DNA from: Candidatus Dormiibacterota bacterium
GTDB lineage: Bacteria > Patescibacteriota > Saccharimonadia > UBA4664 > DATLOE01
DNA: 33,415 nucleotides
Direction: 5' to 3'
Assembly (NCBI GenBank): GCA_035536395.1
Contig: DATLOE010000001.1
Coordinates: 1-33,415 of the forward strand
This document shows positions 24,511-30,893 of this stretch, one piece after another. Numbering within the stretch: position 1 is the stretch's first letter; each line of letters begins with the position of its first letter. A model generated the notes under the pieces. The model searched no databases. It was not told the origin of the DNA and was given only the letters and a program-made list of their open reading frames with translations. The translations under genes were made by a program, and so were the position numbers.

Positions 24511-25327
24511 GCTACTGTTCTGGGCGGGCGGCGCTGTTTTAGCTACTAGTGTGTTCTTTGGGTGGGTAATTCCCTCGACTAAATCGCATGCCCAAAAGCT
24601 GGCAACCCAAGCTGAACAGTACCGCTCAAGCAACCCGGCCCAGGCTTTAGCCGGCTATAAAATGGCAGCCTTCCTCGACCCCAGCCAGCCTGATTACAAC
24701 TACAGAATGGCAGATATTTACCTGGCACAAAACCAGCCAGGTAAAGCCATGAGAGCGCTTGATCAAGCCGGAACCCCTAACGCACAGTTAAAGGCTATTG
24801 AAATTGAGCTGAGATCCAGCCGCTTCCAGGCAGCCCAGAAAAGAATCGAAAAAGCTATTAAGCTCGAGCGGACTCCTGGGTTATACATACTGCAAGCCAA
24901 AGCCAGCCTAGAGGCAGGGGATAGCGCTAATGCTCTTGCCTCGGCCAAAGCAGCAGGCAATAAAGCAGCTTCAATAGAATCTTTTGCTCAGCGGGTACAC
25001 TCCAAACAGCAGGGTGCCACCGCGCTAGCTTTAGCCAGGGATTTATATGGTAATGGCATGCCTGTCTCGGCGAATCGGATTTTGGATGAAACAGCACCTG
25101 AGAGCACCCTTTGGTATGCCCTCAAGGCCGATATACTGCTAACCCAACAGAAAGTAACAAAAGAAAACTTACTAGCGGCTAAAGATTACTTGAAAGCAGC
25201 CATTAAGATGGCGCCTTATGATATTAGCCTGCACAGGCAGATAAAATCGGTTTTTGATAGGCTAGGCGACAAACAGCAGAGCCAAGCAGAGGAAGAATTA
25301 ATCAGGCAACTGGTAAGCCAGAAGTAA
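24485..25327 (+). CDS. Membrane-anchored TPR-repeat protein
   Basis: The 280-aa protein has an N-terminal anchor (basic MNRLKPSNK, hydrophobic LLFWAGGAVLATSVFFGWVI) and then about 240 residues of helical repeats facing outside. TPR-like units are visible: PAQALAGYKMAAFLDPSQPDYNYRMADIYLAQNQPGKAMRALDQA, RIEKAIKLERTPGLYILQAKASLEAGDSANALA and a C-terminal pair ending AEEELIRQLVSQK. TPRs are protein-binding scaffolds; the partner is unknown. It overlaps valS and is likely translationally coupled; ATG at 24485 is preferred over the adjacent TTG. It may belong to the surface assembly apparatus, but nothing in the sequence shows this. Confidence 0.7.
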   Translation: MNRLKPSNKLLFWAGGAVLATSVFFGWVIPSTKSHAQKLATQAEQYRSSNPAQALAGYKMAAFLDPSQPDYNYRMADIYLAQNQPGKAMRALDQAGTPNAQLKAIEIELRSSRFQAAQKRIEKAIKLERTPGLYILQAKASLEAGDSANALASAKAAGNKAASIESFAQRVHSKQQGATALALARDLYGNGMPVSANRILDETAPESTLWYALKADILLTQQKVTKENLLAAKDYLKAAIKMAPYDISLHRQIKSVFDRLGDKQQSQAEEELIRQLVSQK

Positions 25328-25369
25328 AAAGTAAAAGGCCCGGCCAGAGAATAAATCTCCGGCCGGGCC
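25325..25369 (-). terminator. Terminator of the two-gene unknown operon
   Basis: A 9-bp GC stem (GGCCCGGCC at 25337-25345 with GGCCGGGCC at 25361-25369), followed on the reverse strand by TTTTACTTTTTAC. The plus strand lacks a T run, so it serves the reverse-strand operon. Confidence 0.82.
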
Positions 25370-25396
25370 GTACCCCCCCCTGGGGCGTAGCAGCTA

Positions 25397-25603
25397 TCAG
25401 CTGGGTGTGGGAAGCCAAGGGGCTTCTGTGAAGTCGCCACCCAGCGTCTGAGCCTCCTGGCAGAACCTGTGCTGGGAGATCACTGCCTGGCCCTCTAGGG
25501 CCACCTGAAGCTCCTCGCAAGCCTCAAGGGGTGGCAGATGACCGAGCATGTCGGTAAACGGCGTGTCGGCCTCTGAGTCCCTTGTAAGTACAGCAGATTC
25601 CAT
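25397..25603 (-). CDS. Small uncharacterised protein (68 aa)
   Basis: Not recognised. It starts at ATG 25603 with a strong GAGGAG SD 4-5 nt upstream and follows the 168-aa gene by 13 nt. The protein is acidic, has one Cys (HRFCQEA), no membrane segment, and a Pro-rich end (PWLPTPS). Position and a shared terminator make it the second gene of a two-gene unit. Base composition is GC-rich relative to nearby AT-rich stretches. The function is unknown. Confidence 0.55.
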   Translation of the reverse strand: MESAVLTRDSEADTPFTDMLGHLPPLEACEELQVALEGQAVISQHRFCQEAQTLGGDFTEAPWLPTPS

Positions 25604-25616
25604 ATCTCTCCTCTGT

Positions 25617-26123
25617 CTAGTGGTTGGCGGTTACAAGTGTGGCTTCAGTCTGACGCTGAAAGCGACCGGTAGCCCGGCTTTCTGCTCCAGATGCTGATTT
25701 GGCCGGTTCAGGGGAAGGCTCTTGATCCCTCGGCCGGCCAGCCCATTCAGGCCGCTCGCTTGTCTCTCGTAGAGACACGAGGTAAAAACCTTCTTCTTTC
25801 GCCTTTAGGCTGCCTAGGAAAAAATCTATCTCCCTAAGCTCTATGCAAGGCGGAAAGTTTTCGTCATCTGGGTGCCTTAGAACCATTCTGCCGGGCAGCT
25901 TGGTGGTCGGATCGGCGAAATTGAAGTCGATGACGTACTCCATCGCCGGTACACTGAACTGGCAGGGACTGATTAGGCACCAATCTCCTGCAGCAGTACG
26001 AAAAACCTCCATAACAGTCGGCAAGGAGTCGCAATCGCATGGATTCAATACCTTGCGGGCTGTGCTTTGGATGGCACTTACGGCACTACTAACTACGGTA
26101 CTACCCGGTAGCGTTTTGAGCAT
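25617..26123 (-). CDS. Uncharacterised protein (168 aa)
   Basis: Not recognised. ATG 26123 has GGGAGG about 10 nt upstream; earlier in-frame starts lack an SD. Residues about 25-130 look like a compact soluble domain with alternating strands (LPTVMEVFRTAAGDWCLISP, MEYVIDFNFAD, LPGRMVLRHPDDENFPPCIEL, EEGFYLVSLRETSERPEW). The last 40 residues are polar and Pro/Ser/Arg-rich, probably disordered. Three or four cysteines occur (CDCDS, WCLI, PPCIE). It is probably cytoplasmic. The 229 bp upstream hold only a possible TATAAC box and an inverted repeat (TCTTACC/GGTAAGA, about 26228-26247). Confidence 0.55.
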   Translation of the reverse strand: MLKTLPGSTVVSSAVSAIQSTARKVLNPCDCDSLPTVMEVFRTAAGDWCLISPCQFSVPAMEYVIDFNFADPTTKLPGRMVLRHPDDENFPPCIELREIDFFLGSLKAKEEGFYLVSLRETSERPEWAGRPRDQEPSPEPAKSASGAESRATGRFQRQTEATLVTANH

Positions 26124-26352
26124 ACGGGTGTAACCTCCCTTGTTATAGTTTGTCCACGCCTCAATACCGCTCTCTATCGGAACAGCACAGAGCCATCGGC
26201 AAACACAATTCAAGCTATAAATGGTCTTACCCTTTAAGGTAAGAAGTTAGAATAACATCAAGTTTGTCAGTTGGCAATAACATTTTTAACAAAACAATGT
26301 GGCGAATAAAAAGTTTTTTTGGGCGGTTGCTAGCTTGTAAGAAATTATCTAT

Positions 26353-26442
26353 TGGCGGAGAGGGTGGGATTCGAACCCACGATACCGTTGCCGGCATACC
26401 GCTTTTCGAGAGCGGCGCCTTCAACCACTCGGCCACCTCTCC
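26353..26442 (-). tRNA. tRNA-Ser(CGA)
   Basis: 90 nt, acceptor GGAGAGG, anticodon stem CCGCT/AGCGG with loop CTCGAAA (anticodon CGA, reads UCG), long variable arm, T-arm GGTTCGAATCC and encoded CCA. Confidence 0.96.
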
Positions 26443-26461
26443 GTATTGCATAATTATTGCA

Positions 26462-26538
26462 TGGTGCGCTCGGCAGGGCTCGAACCTGCGACCTCCAGTA
26501 CCGCAAACTGACGCTCTATCCAACTGAGCTACGAGCGC
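26462..26538 (-). tRNA. tRNA-Arg(GCG)
   Basis: 77 nt. Acceptor GCGCTCG/CGAGCGC, D-arm GCTC/GAGC, anticodon stem TCAGT/ACTGG (one G-U) with loop TTGCGGT, so anticodon GCG (reads CGC and CGU), T-arm GCAGG/CCTGC, discriminator A and encoded CCA. Most bacteria read these codons with an ACG tRNA edited to inosine. Confidence 0.93.
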
Positions 26539-26585
26539 ACATCAACCGCAAAAGATTACCATAAACTGGGGCTTCTGGGAAGGCG

Positions 26586-27086
26586 CTAAAACCGCATATA
26601 ACGGCTTAGGCGCTCTACCATATCCAGCTTGCGATCGGCCCTGGGAAGATGGGCAGCCAGAACCTGCCCGATGCTTTCAAAATTGTCGTTTTCACAGATT
26701 AAGGTTAGCCGGGGCATAAAACGGCGTGAAGGCTCCAAATCTATACTGCGCCAAGCTACCTCCTGAAGCACACCATATGATCTGAACTGATTGTATGGAT
26801 ACAGCTTACCCTCCACCGTAATACCATGCTCGTCTACCTGGTAATTTAGGGTGCGGGGGGCTTTTTTGGAATACATAAATAGAGCCAGGGTCATAACAGC
26901 TACTACCGCCACACTAAACCATTGCTGGAAATAGGCAAGAACGGCCGCTAGGGCAGCCATAATTAAGATTAAACTTAAGTACCAGAACGTAGGTTTTTCA
27001 TGAAACACGTACTCAGATGCCTGCCAAGTAACAGGTTTAATATGAGTATTATCTTCGGCCGCCTGGAGGTTTTGTGGTAGCTCCAT
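26586..27086 (-). CDS. Two-helix membrane protein with a C-terminal soluble domain
   Basis: Not recognised beyond topology. The 166-aa protein has a polar N-terminus (residues 1-30), two hydrophobic helices (about 33-52 and 56-74) split by a two-residue turn, and a soluble C-terminal domain of about 90 residues with strand-like pattern (RTLNYQVDEHGITVEGKLYPYNQFRSYGVL, FMPRLTLICENDNF) and a helical end (DRKLDMVERLSRYMRF). The layout, a hairpin plus a PH-like beta domain, resembles small bacterial PH/DUF membrane proteins. No clear SD is visible; AGAGAG and a weak TAAATT precede the ATG. It is flanked by tRNAs on both sides. Confidence 0.65.
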   Translation of the reverse strand: MELPQNLQAAEDNTHIKPVTWQASEYVFHEKPTFWYLSLILIMAALAAVLAYFQQWFSVAVVAVMTLALFMYSKKAPRTLNYQVDEHGITVEGKLYPYNQFRSYGVLQEVAWRSIDLEPSRRFMPRLTLICENDNFESIGQVLAAHLPRADRKLDMVERLSRYMRF

Positions 27087-27157
27087 CTCTCTGTAATTTA
27101 CTGCTCTTATTATGCATTACGCTTATGGTAAAGTAAATTTTTTATATTGATGCAAAA

Positions 27158-27185
27158 TTGTAAACCGGGCTGCAGCTGTTATAAT
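27158..27185 (+). promoter_or_regulatory. Promoter of the tRNA-Ser(TGA)-tRNA-Ser(GCT) unit
   Basis: TTGTAA (27158-27163), 16-nt spacer, TGT-extended TATAAT (27180-27185). Predicted start near 27193, about 25 nt before the first tRNA. Confidence 0.75.
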
Positions 27186-27217
27186 CGATTTTCGTCAGAT
27201 AGAATAGTCATTAGCGA

Positions 27218-27307
27218 GGAGGGGTGACCGAGTGGTTGAAGGTAGCAGTCTTGAAAACTGCCGTGCCGGCAACGGTACCGTGGGTTCGAATCCCACCCCC
27301 TCCGCCA
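27218..27307 (+). tRNA. tRNA-Ser(TGA)
   Basis: 90 nt, acceptor GGAGGGG/CCCCTCC, anticodon stem GCAGT/ACTGC with loop CTTGAAA (TGA), long variable arm, T-arm GTGGG/CCCAC, discriminator G and encoded CCA. Confidence 0.96.
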
Positions 27308-27333
27308 AAGTTTGTTAAAATACTAGACGACGT

Positions 27334-27426
27334 GGAGAGGTACCCAAGTGGCTGAAGGGGCTGGTTTGCTAAACCGGTAGGGGGGCGCAAGTTCCCGCGA
27401 GAGTTCGAATCTCTCCCTCTCCGCCA
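27334..27426 (+). tRNA. tRNA-Ser(GCT)
   Basis: 93 nt, acceptor GGAGAGG/CCTCTCC, anticodon stem CTGGT/ACCGG with loop TTGCTAA (GCT, reads AGC/AGU), long variable arm, T-arm GAGAG/CTCTC, encoded CCA. It lies 26 nt after tRNA-Ser(TGA), probably on one transcript. Confidence 0.96.
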
Positions 27427-27553
27427 AGTAATGCATCTGACTTTAGTCGGATTTATTACTTGATGAGATAGACTTGCACGAGCGCGGCGCGAGCAAAGCG
27501 AGCCGTGAGAGTTCGTCACAACGTGGTGCAGTATCTCTCCCTCTCCGCCAAGT
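27409..27553 (+). repeat. Duplicated 3' end of tRNA-Ser(GCT): att-like or decayed tRNA copy
   Basis: A 21-nt direct repeat (27409-27429, covering the T-stem, acceptor strand and CCA of tRNA-Ser, and 27533-27553). The second copy is preceded by the same GAGAGTTCG as the tRNA T-arm, but with about 17 extra bases in the T-loop position and no 5' acceptor partner. In between lie a nested hairpin (AAGTAAT...ATTACTT around ATCTGACT/AGTCGGAT, 27426-27461) and a helix GAGATA/TATCTC with TGCAC/GTGCA inside. Duplication at a tRNA 3' end is the mark left by integrase-type elements. A decayed tandem tRNA is the other reading. No integrase gene is in the window. Confidence 0.6.
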
Positions 27554-27574
27554 TATTATTTTTATCAATTTTAA

Positions 27575-28231
27575 CTAGTGCTTGGCGGCTACTGCGCCCC
27601 AGACCGTCTTAGCACCGGCAGATTTTAATACCCTAGCGCATTCATTTAGTGTGGCGCCTGTTGTCAGCACGTCGTCTACCACCAATACCTTTTTCTGGGG
27701 CAGGGGATTATTAACTACAATTGTATCTTTTATTTGGCTCAAGCGATCATTTCGCCGCGCGCCGACCTGCTGCTTACTGCCTAGGCGAATCATAGTCGGG
27801 CAATAGGGCACTCCCATATGGATAGAAAGCGCCTTGGCCAACAGCTCAGCTTGGTTATAGCCGCGCTGGCGGTAACGGCTGGCCGCTATCGGAACACTTG
27901 TAATGAAATCAAAGCCGGCAGCTGGCACATGCGGGGTCATAGCCACCGCCAATACCTCTGCTGCATCGCGATTGCGCTCGTACTTTAGTAGGCCGATTAG
28001 CTTTTTTACAGTGCCTTCATAGTGAGAAGCCACTACCACACCGCTTAAATTGGCAGACGAACGACAGGTTTTGCATGTTCTGCCCAGCGCGCTTAGCTTA
28101 TTACACCTGAAACAAGTTGGTGTTTTTTTTACAACGATATAAGTACGGCAATTTTGGCAAATTAGCGCTCCTTCTCGGTTGCATTCCAGGCATTCAGGAG
28201 GCGAAATAATTTGTAATAGGGCTTGAATCAT
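27575..28231 (-). CDS. comFC: ComFC-type phosphoribosyltransferase-like competence protein
   Basis: The 218-aa protein has an N-terminal double zinc ribbon with four CxxC pairs (CLEC, CQNC, CFRC, CKTC; residues about 14-60) and a C-terminal PRT domain with the PRPP motif VLVVDDVLTTGATL. FDFITSVPIAASRYRQRGYNQAELLAKAL is the family's diagnostic segment. ComFC acts with ComFA on incoming single-stranded DNA during natural transformation (family knowledge). CPR bacteria, which depend on scavenged nucleotides, often keep com genes. The gene ends 21 nt after the tRNA-Ser repeat and diverges from hsp20. No clear SD is seen. Confidence 0.88.
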   Translation of the reverse strand: MIQALLQIISPPECLECNREGALICQNCRTYIVVKKTPTCFRCNKLSALGRTCKTCRSSANLSGVVVASHYEGTVKKLIGLLKYERNRDAAEVLAVAMTPHVPAAGFDFITSVPIAASRYRQRGYNQAELLAKALSIHMGVPYCPTMIRLGSKQQVGARRNDRLSQIKDTIVVNNPLPQKKVLVVDDVLTTGATLNECARVLKSAGAKTVWGAVAAKH

Positions 28232-28263
28232 AAAAAATCATTTAGTTTATGCTTACCGGTGTA

Positions 28264-28293
28264 TTGCTTTTATCTGATGAGTTTGCATATAAT
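28264..28293 (+). promoter_or_regulatory. hsp20 promoter
   Basis: TTGCTT (28264-28269), 18-nt spacer, TATAAT (28288-28293). The leader is about 73 nt. AAGTA/TACTT flanks the GGAG SD and places it in a loop. No CIRCE is seen. Confidence 0.6.
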
Positions 28294-28373
28294 ATGCGAA
28301 AGGCAAGACACGTGCAACATATGGTGTTGGTGGCGAGGCCTCAATTTGTTCAAGTACTAAGTGGAGAATACTT

Positions 28374-28811
28374 ATGGCAAAAAAGAGCCAAAACAGCGAA
28401 GAAAATGTGCTTCAGGATGAGTTCCTGAGCGAAGCAGATGACAGCCAAGATTGGCTGCAAGAGGAAGAAGAGGAAGAGGTAGAGGGTCAGCTGGCCGTTG
28501 ACGTTTATCAGACCAAAGAAAACGTCGTAATTAAGGCCCCGATTGCCGGGGTGGATCCTAAGAACTTAGAAGTCGCTATTGCCGAAGACGTAGTTACTAT
28601 TCGCGGCGAAAGAGTAGAAGAGAGTGTAGTAGACCGCGAGCACTATTACGTGCAGGAGTGCTACTGGGGGGCATTTAGCCGCTCAATCATTCTGCCAGCC
28701 AGTGTTAATGCTGATAAGGCAGAAGCCTCGCTTAAGAACGGTGTGCTGACGATTTCTATTCCGAAAGTCGTCCAGGACAAAGTTAAGAAGATTAGAGTCG
28801 TAGCCAGCTAA
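28374..28811 (+). CDS. Small heat shock protein (Hsp20/alpha-crystallin family)
   Basis: ATP-independent holdase that keeps unfolding proteins soluble. The 145-aa protein has an acidic disordered N-terminal arm (runs of Glu at residues 31-37), the alpha-crystallin domain (about 44-130; VDVYQTKENVVIKAPIAGVDPKNLEVAIAEDVVTIRGE) and the closing ASLKNGVLTISIPK signature. The C-terminal IxI tail is not obvious: it ends KKIRVVAS. GTGGAG precedes ATG by 7-8 nt. The gene has its own promoter and shares a bidirectional terminator with the last pilin gene. Together with the groES-groEL operon it forms the stress set of this window. Confidence 0.95.
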   Translation: MAKKSQNSEENVLQDEFLSEADDSQDWLQEEEEEEVEGQLAVDVYQTKENVVIKAPIAGVDPKNLEVAIAEDVVTIRGERVEESVVDREHYYVQECYWGAFSRSIILPASVNADKAEASLKNGVLTISIPKVVQDKVKKIRVVAS

Positions 28812-28826
28812 CTGCCGGCTACACCA

Positions 28827-28857
28827 CTAAAAAAGCCCCTTGCCGGGGCTTTTTTAG
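28827..28857. terminator. Bidirectional terminator between hsp20 and the pilin array
   Basis: Stem AAAAAAGCCCC/GGGGCTTTTTT with a TTGCC loop. T runs on both strands suit both convergent genes. Confidence 0.92.
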
Positions 28858-28869
28858 TATCAAAGATTA

Positions 28870-29277
28870 CTAAGCAGCAGGGGCTAGCTGGCCGGTCACA
28901 AAGCCGACAATAGCAAAGGCCAGAATGGCAACTACAATACCGATGATGGCATATAGAATGGTGTTCTTAGCCGATTCAACTTTTTTAGGGTCACCATTAG
29001 AGATTACATACTGCAAGCCACCCAAGATCAACATAATGACGGCTATGGCGCCGATCAGGAAGATGAGAATGTTAGCAATTTGCTGGAATGTACCGCCCTC
29101 ACCGAATAGGGTGGTGGTGTTACTGGTGCCTTTAGCACAATCTGCGCCTTCACCAATGGTCAGGCTATTCGGGTCACAGGCTGCATCCTGTCCTAGTGCG
29201 GCAGCAGGAATAAAGGTGCTGAAGTAAACGCCGGCTTCGGCGGTTTTTCTTAATACTTTAGAGGTAGTGTTTTTCAT
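28870..29277 (-). CDS. VirB2/TrbC-like pilin, paralogue 8 (last, separate promoter)
   Basis: 135 aa. Residues 1-30 form a signal-like segment (VYFSTFIPAAALGQDA), followed by a short exposed part with a Cys pair (CDP...ADC, 13 residues apart) and two membrane helices joined by the array's hallmark loop SNGDPKKVESAKNTILYAI. The second helix is IGIVVAILAFAIVGFV. The hydrophobic-loop-hydrophobic core is that of VirB2/TrbC pilins, the subunits of type IV secretion or conjugative pili. It is separated from the other seven by 62 nt and has its own -10 boxes and SD (AAGGA), so its expression may be set independently. Pilin function is inferred from family resemblance. Confidence 0.72.
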   Translation of the reverse strand: MKNTTSKVLRKTAEAGVYFSTFIPAAALGQDAACDPNSLTIGEGADCAKGTSNTTTLFGEGGTFQQIANILIFLIGAIAVIMLILGGLQYVISNGDPKKVESAKNTILYAIIGIVVAILAFAIVGFVTGQLAPAA

Positions 29278-29293
29278 TATGATTCCTTTTTTT

Positions 29294-29327
29294 AAGATTA
29301 TACCTTAATCTTACCGTGATTATAGCA
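29294..29327 (-). promoter_or_regulatory. Tandem -10 boxes with overlapping palindrome before pilin 8
   Basis: Two TATAAT boxes (29319-29324 with a TGC extension, and 29297-29302) lie 16 bp apart. The second is inside a 7-bp inverted repeat (AAGATTA/TAATCTT, 29294-29312), which may be an operator or an RNA hairpin. Leader to the ATG: about 12-35 nt. Confidence 0.5.
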
Positions 29328-29339
29328 TAAGTACTTTAC

Positions 29340-29699
29340 TTATTTAATATTGCTTGTAACGAAGCCGATTATAGCGTAAGCCAAAATAGCCACTACTACT
29401 CCGACTACACCGTACAGAATGGTGTCTTTGGCCCTTTTGATTCGGGCCGGGTCGCCGGCAGAGGTTACGTAGGTCAGTCCGCCAATGATTAGTACAAGCA
29501 CAGCCACGGCGCCTACCACGAATATCAGCACATTTGCTATCTGCTGGATGGAGTTTACCAGCGATTGAGGTGCGCTTTCCGGCCTAACCTCGGCTGCTCC
29601 CCTGTGGGCTTCGTTGTGAGCCTTGCCTTCGTGAAAAGCCATGGCAGCGCCTGGAACAAGCAGAGATAGATAAATTAGTGAGCTAGTCAGTTTCTTCAT
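29340..29699 (-). CDS. VirB2/TrbC-like pilin, paralogue 7
   Basis: 119 aa. It has a signal peptide (MKKLTSSLIYLSLLVPGAAMA) with cleavage likely before FHEG, a His/Glu-rich exposed part without cysteines (HEGKAHNEAHRGAAEVRPES), then two helices around SAGDPARIKRAKDTILYGV. It overlaps paralogue 6 by 4 nt (ATGA), so translation is coupled. Lack of the Cys pair and the His-rich stretch distinguish it from its neighbours; the stretch could bind metal. This is a guess from composition. Confidence 0.72.
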   Translation of the reverse strand: MKKLTSSLIYLSLLVPGAAMAFHEGKAHNEAHRGAAEVRPESAPQSLVNSIQQIANVLIFVVGAVAVLVLIIGGLTYVTSAGDPARIKRAKDTILYGVVGVVVAILAYAIIGFVTSNIK

Positions 29700-30115
29700 A
29701 ATCTTGTTAGTACAAATCCTACTACAGCATAGGCTAGTAGCGCCACTATTAACCCCATAACCGCATACAGAATGGTGTTTTTGGCTTTGGTGATGCGGGC
29801 TGGGTCGCCAGTGGAGGTTACATAGCCGATACCGCCGATTATTATTATTACCACTGCTACCGCGCCGGCGATAAAGAGCAGAGCGTTATTAATGTTATTT
29901 ATGAAAGTCGTGAGCTCCTTACCAGTATCACACCGAACCATATTACCGGCGGTGGCAGTAGGAACACTTTTTCCTTCGCCATCTAGGGGGGTGCCTTTGG
30001 CCCCTAGGCAGGCTTCATATTCAGCTCTTGTAGCTGCCAGCACTTGAGCTGAGGGTGCAATTATTAAAACTCCAAGCATGACCGTAAAAAATGATGCCAG
30101 AAATCGCTTTCCCAT
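29696..30115 (-). CDS. VirB2/TrbC-like pilin, paralogue 6
   Basis: 139 aa. Signal peptide ending AQVLAA, an exposed part of about 40 residues with one Cys pair (YEACLG...MVRCDTG), then two helices around STGDPARITKAKNTILYAV. The nucleotide sequence is identical to paralogue 5 over 60 bp at this loop (29757-29816), far more than neighbouring parts, which indicates recent duplication or gene conversion. One nt separates it from paralogue 5 and it overlaps paralogue 7 by 4 nt. Confidence 0.73.
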   Translation of the reverse strand: MGKRFLASFFTVMLGVLIIAPSAQVLAATRAEYEACLGAKGTPLDGEGKSVPTATAGNMVRCDTGKELTTFINNINNALLFIAGAVAVVIIIIGGIGYVTSTGDPARITKAKNTILYAVMGLIVALLAYAVVGFVLTRL

Positions 30116-30116
30116 A

Positions 30117-30458
30117 CTAAAGCCTCCCGATGACGAACCCGACTATGGCATATGCCAGGATCGTAACTATTAAGCCAATAACCGCATACAGAATGGTGTT
30201 TTTGGCTTTGGTGATGCGGGCTGGGTCGCCAGTGGAGCCGATGTAGCCGATGCCGCCTATAATCAGAATGACAACCGCAATTGTACCGGCTAGATAGAAT
30301 CCCATGTTAATAAGGTTGCTAATGTATCCCGTTAATGCCCCCTCCCCGCAAGTTCCGCCTACGGCTTGTGCCCCTTCGCATTGCGGCTGCGCCAAAGCTA
30401 TGGCAGGAATTAGTGCCACGGAACCGGCTGATATTAATCTGGTTAAAAACTTCTTCAT
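30117..30458 (-). CDS. VirB2/TrbC-like pilin, paralogue 5
   Basis: 113 aa, the shortest signal-bearing member. Signal peptide MKKFLTRLISAGSVALIPAIALA with cleavage before QPQC, a Cys pair 10 residues apart (QCEGAQAVGGTCGEG), then two helices around STGDPARITKAKNTILYAV. Its start codon overlaps the stop of paralogue 4 (TAATG). It shares a 60-bp identical stretch with paralogue 6 (30178-30237). With so little sequence beyond the membrane part it is the closest to a bare VirB2-type pilin. Confidence 0.74.
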   Translation of the reverse strand: MKKFLTRLISAGSVALIPAIALAQPQCEGAQAVGGTCGEGALTGYISNLINMGFYLAGTIAVVILIIGGIGYIGSTGDPARITKAKNTILYAVIGLIVTILAYAIVGFVIGRL

Positions 30459-30877
30459 TAAAGCCTCTGTATTACGAATCCTATAATCGCCCGCGCGATA
30501 ATGGCTACGATTAACCCGATAATAGCATATAAAATCGTGTTTTTGGCATTGGCGATTCTAGTTGGGTCGCCGGTGGAGGTAATGTACTTAATGCCGCCGA
30601 TGACAATAAAGGCAATAGCTACGATTGAAGCCGCGAATATGAAGAGGTCTAGCAGGGTGGCCAAGTAGCTAGTCTGGGCATCACCGGCAGCATTTTGGCT
30701 TGGCTTGTCTAAGCTCTGATTACCCTTATTGCAGCCCGCTAAAAATGAAACCTTATTTGCATCTTGAGTGGCTTCACAGGCACCGTTTTTAATTGTCTCT
30801 AGTGGCCCCGCGGCCAAAGCCGGGGAGCTAAGCGAAAAGCAGGCAACAAGAGCCAGGGTATACGTAAGCTTTTTCAT
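30458..30877 (-). CDS. VirB2/TrbC-like pilin, paralogue 4
   Basis: 139 aa from MKKLTYTLALVACFSLSSPALAA, a clear signal peptide; the start at 30919 was rejected because it would precede the signal peptide. The exposed part has a Cys pair (GACEA...LAGCNKG), then two helices around STGDPTRIANAKNTILYAI. TACAAT (30885-30890) ends 7 nt before ATG, so an internal leaderless promoter inside the operon is possible. Otherwise it is read through from paralogue 3 after 16 nt. Confidence 0.73.
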   Translation of the reverse strand: MKKLTYTLALVACFSLSSPALAAGPLETIKNGACEATQDANKVSFLAGCNKGNQSLDKPSQNAAGDAQTSYLATLLDLFIFAASIVAIAFIVIGGIKYITSTGDPTRIANAKNTILYAIIGLIVAIIARAIIGFVIQRL

Positions 30878-30893
30878 TACGCCAATTGTATAA

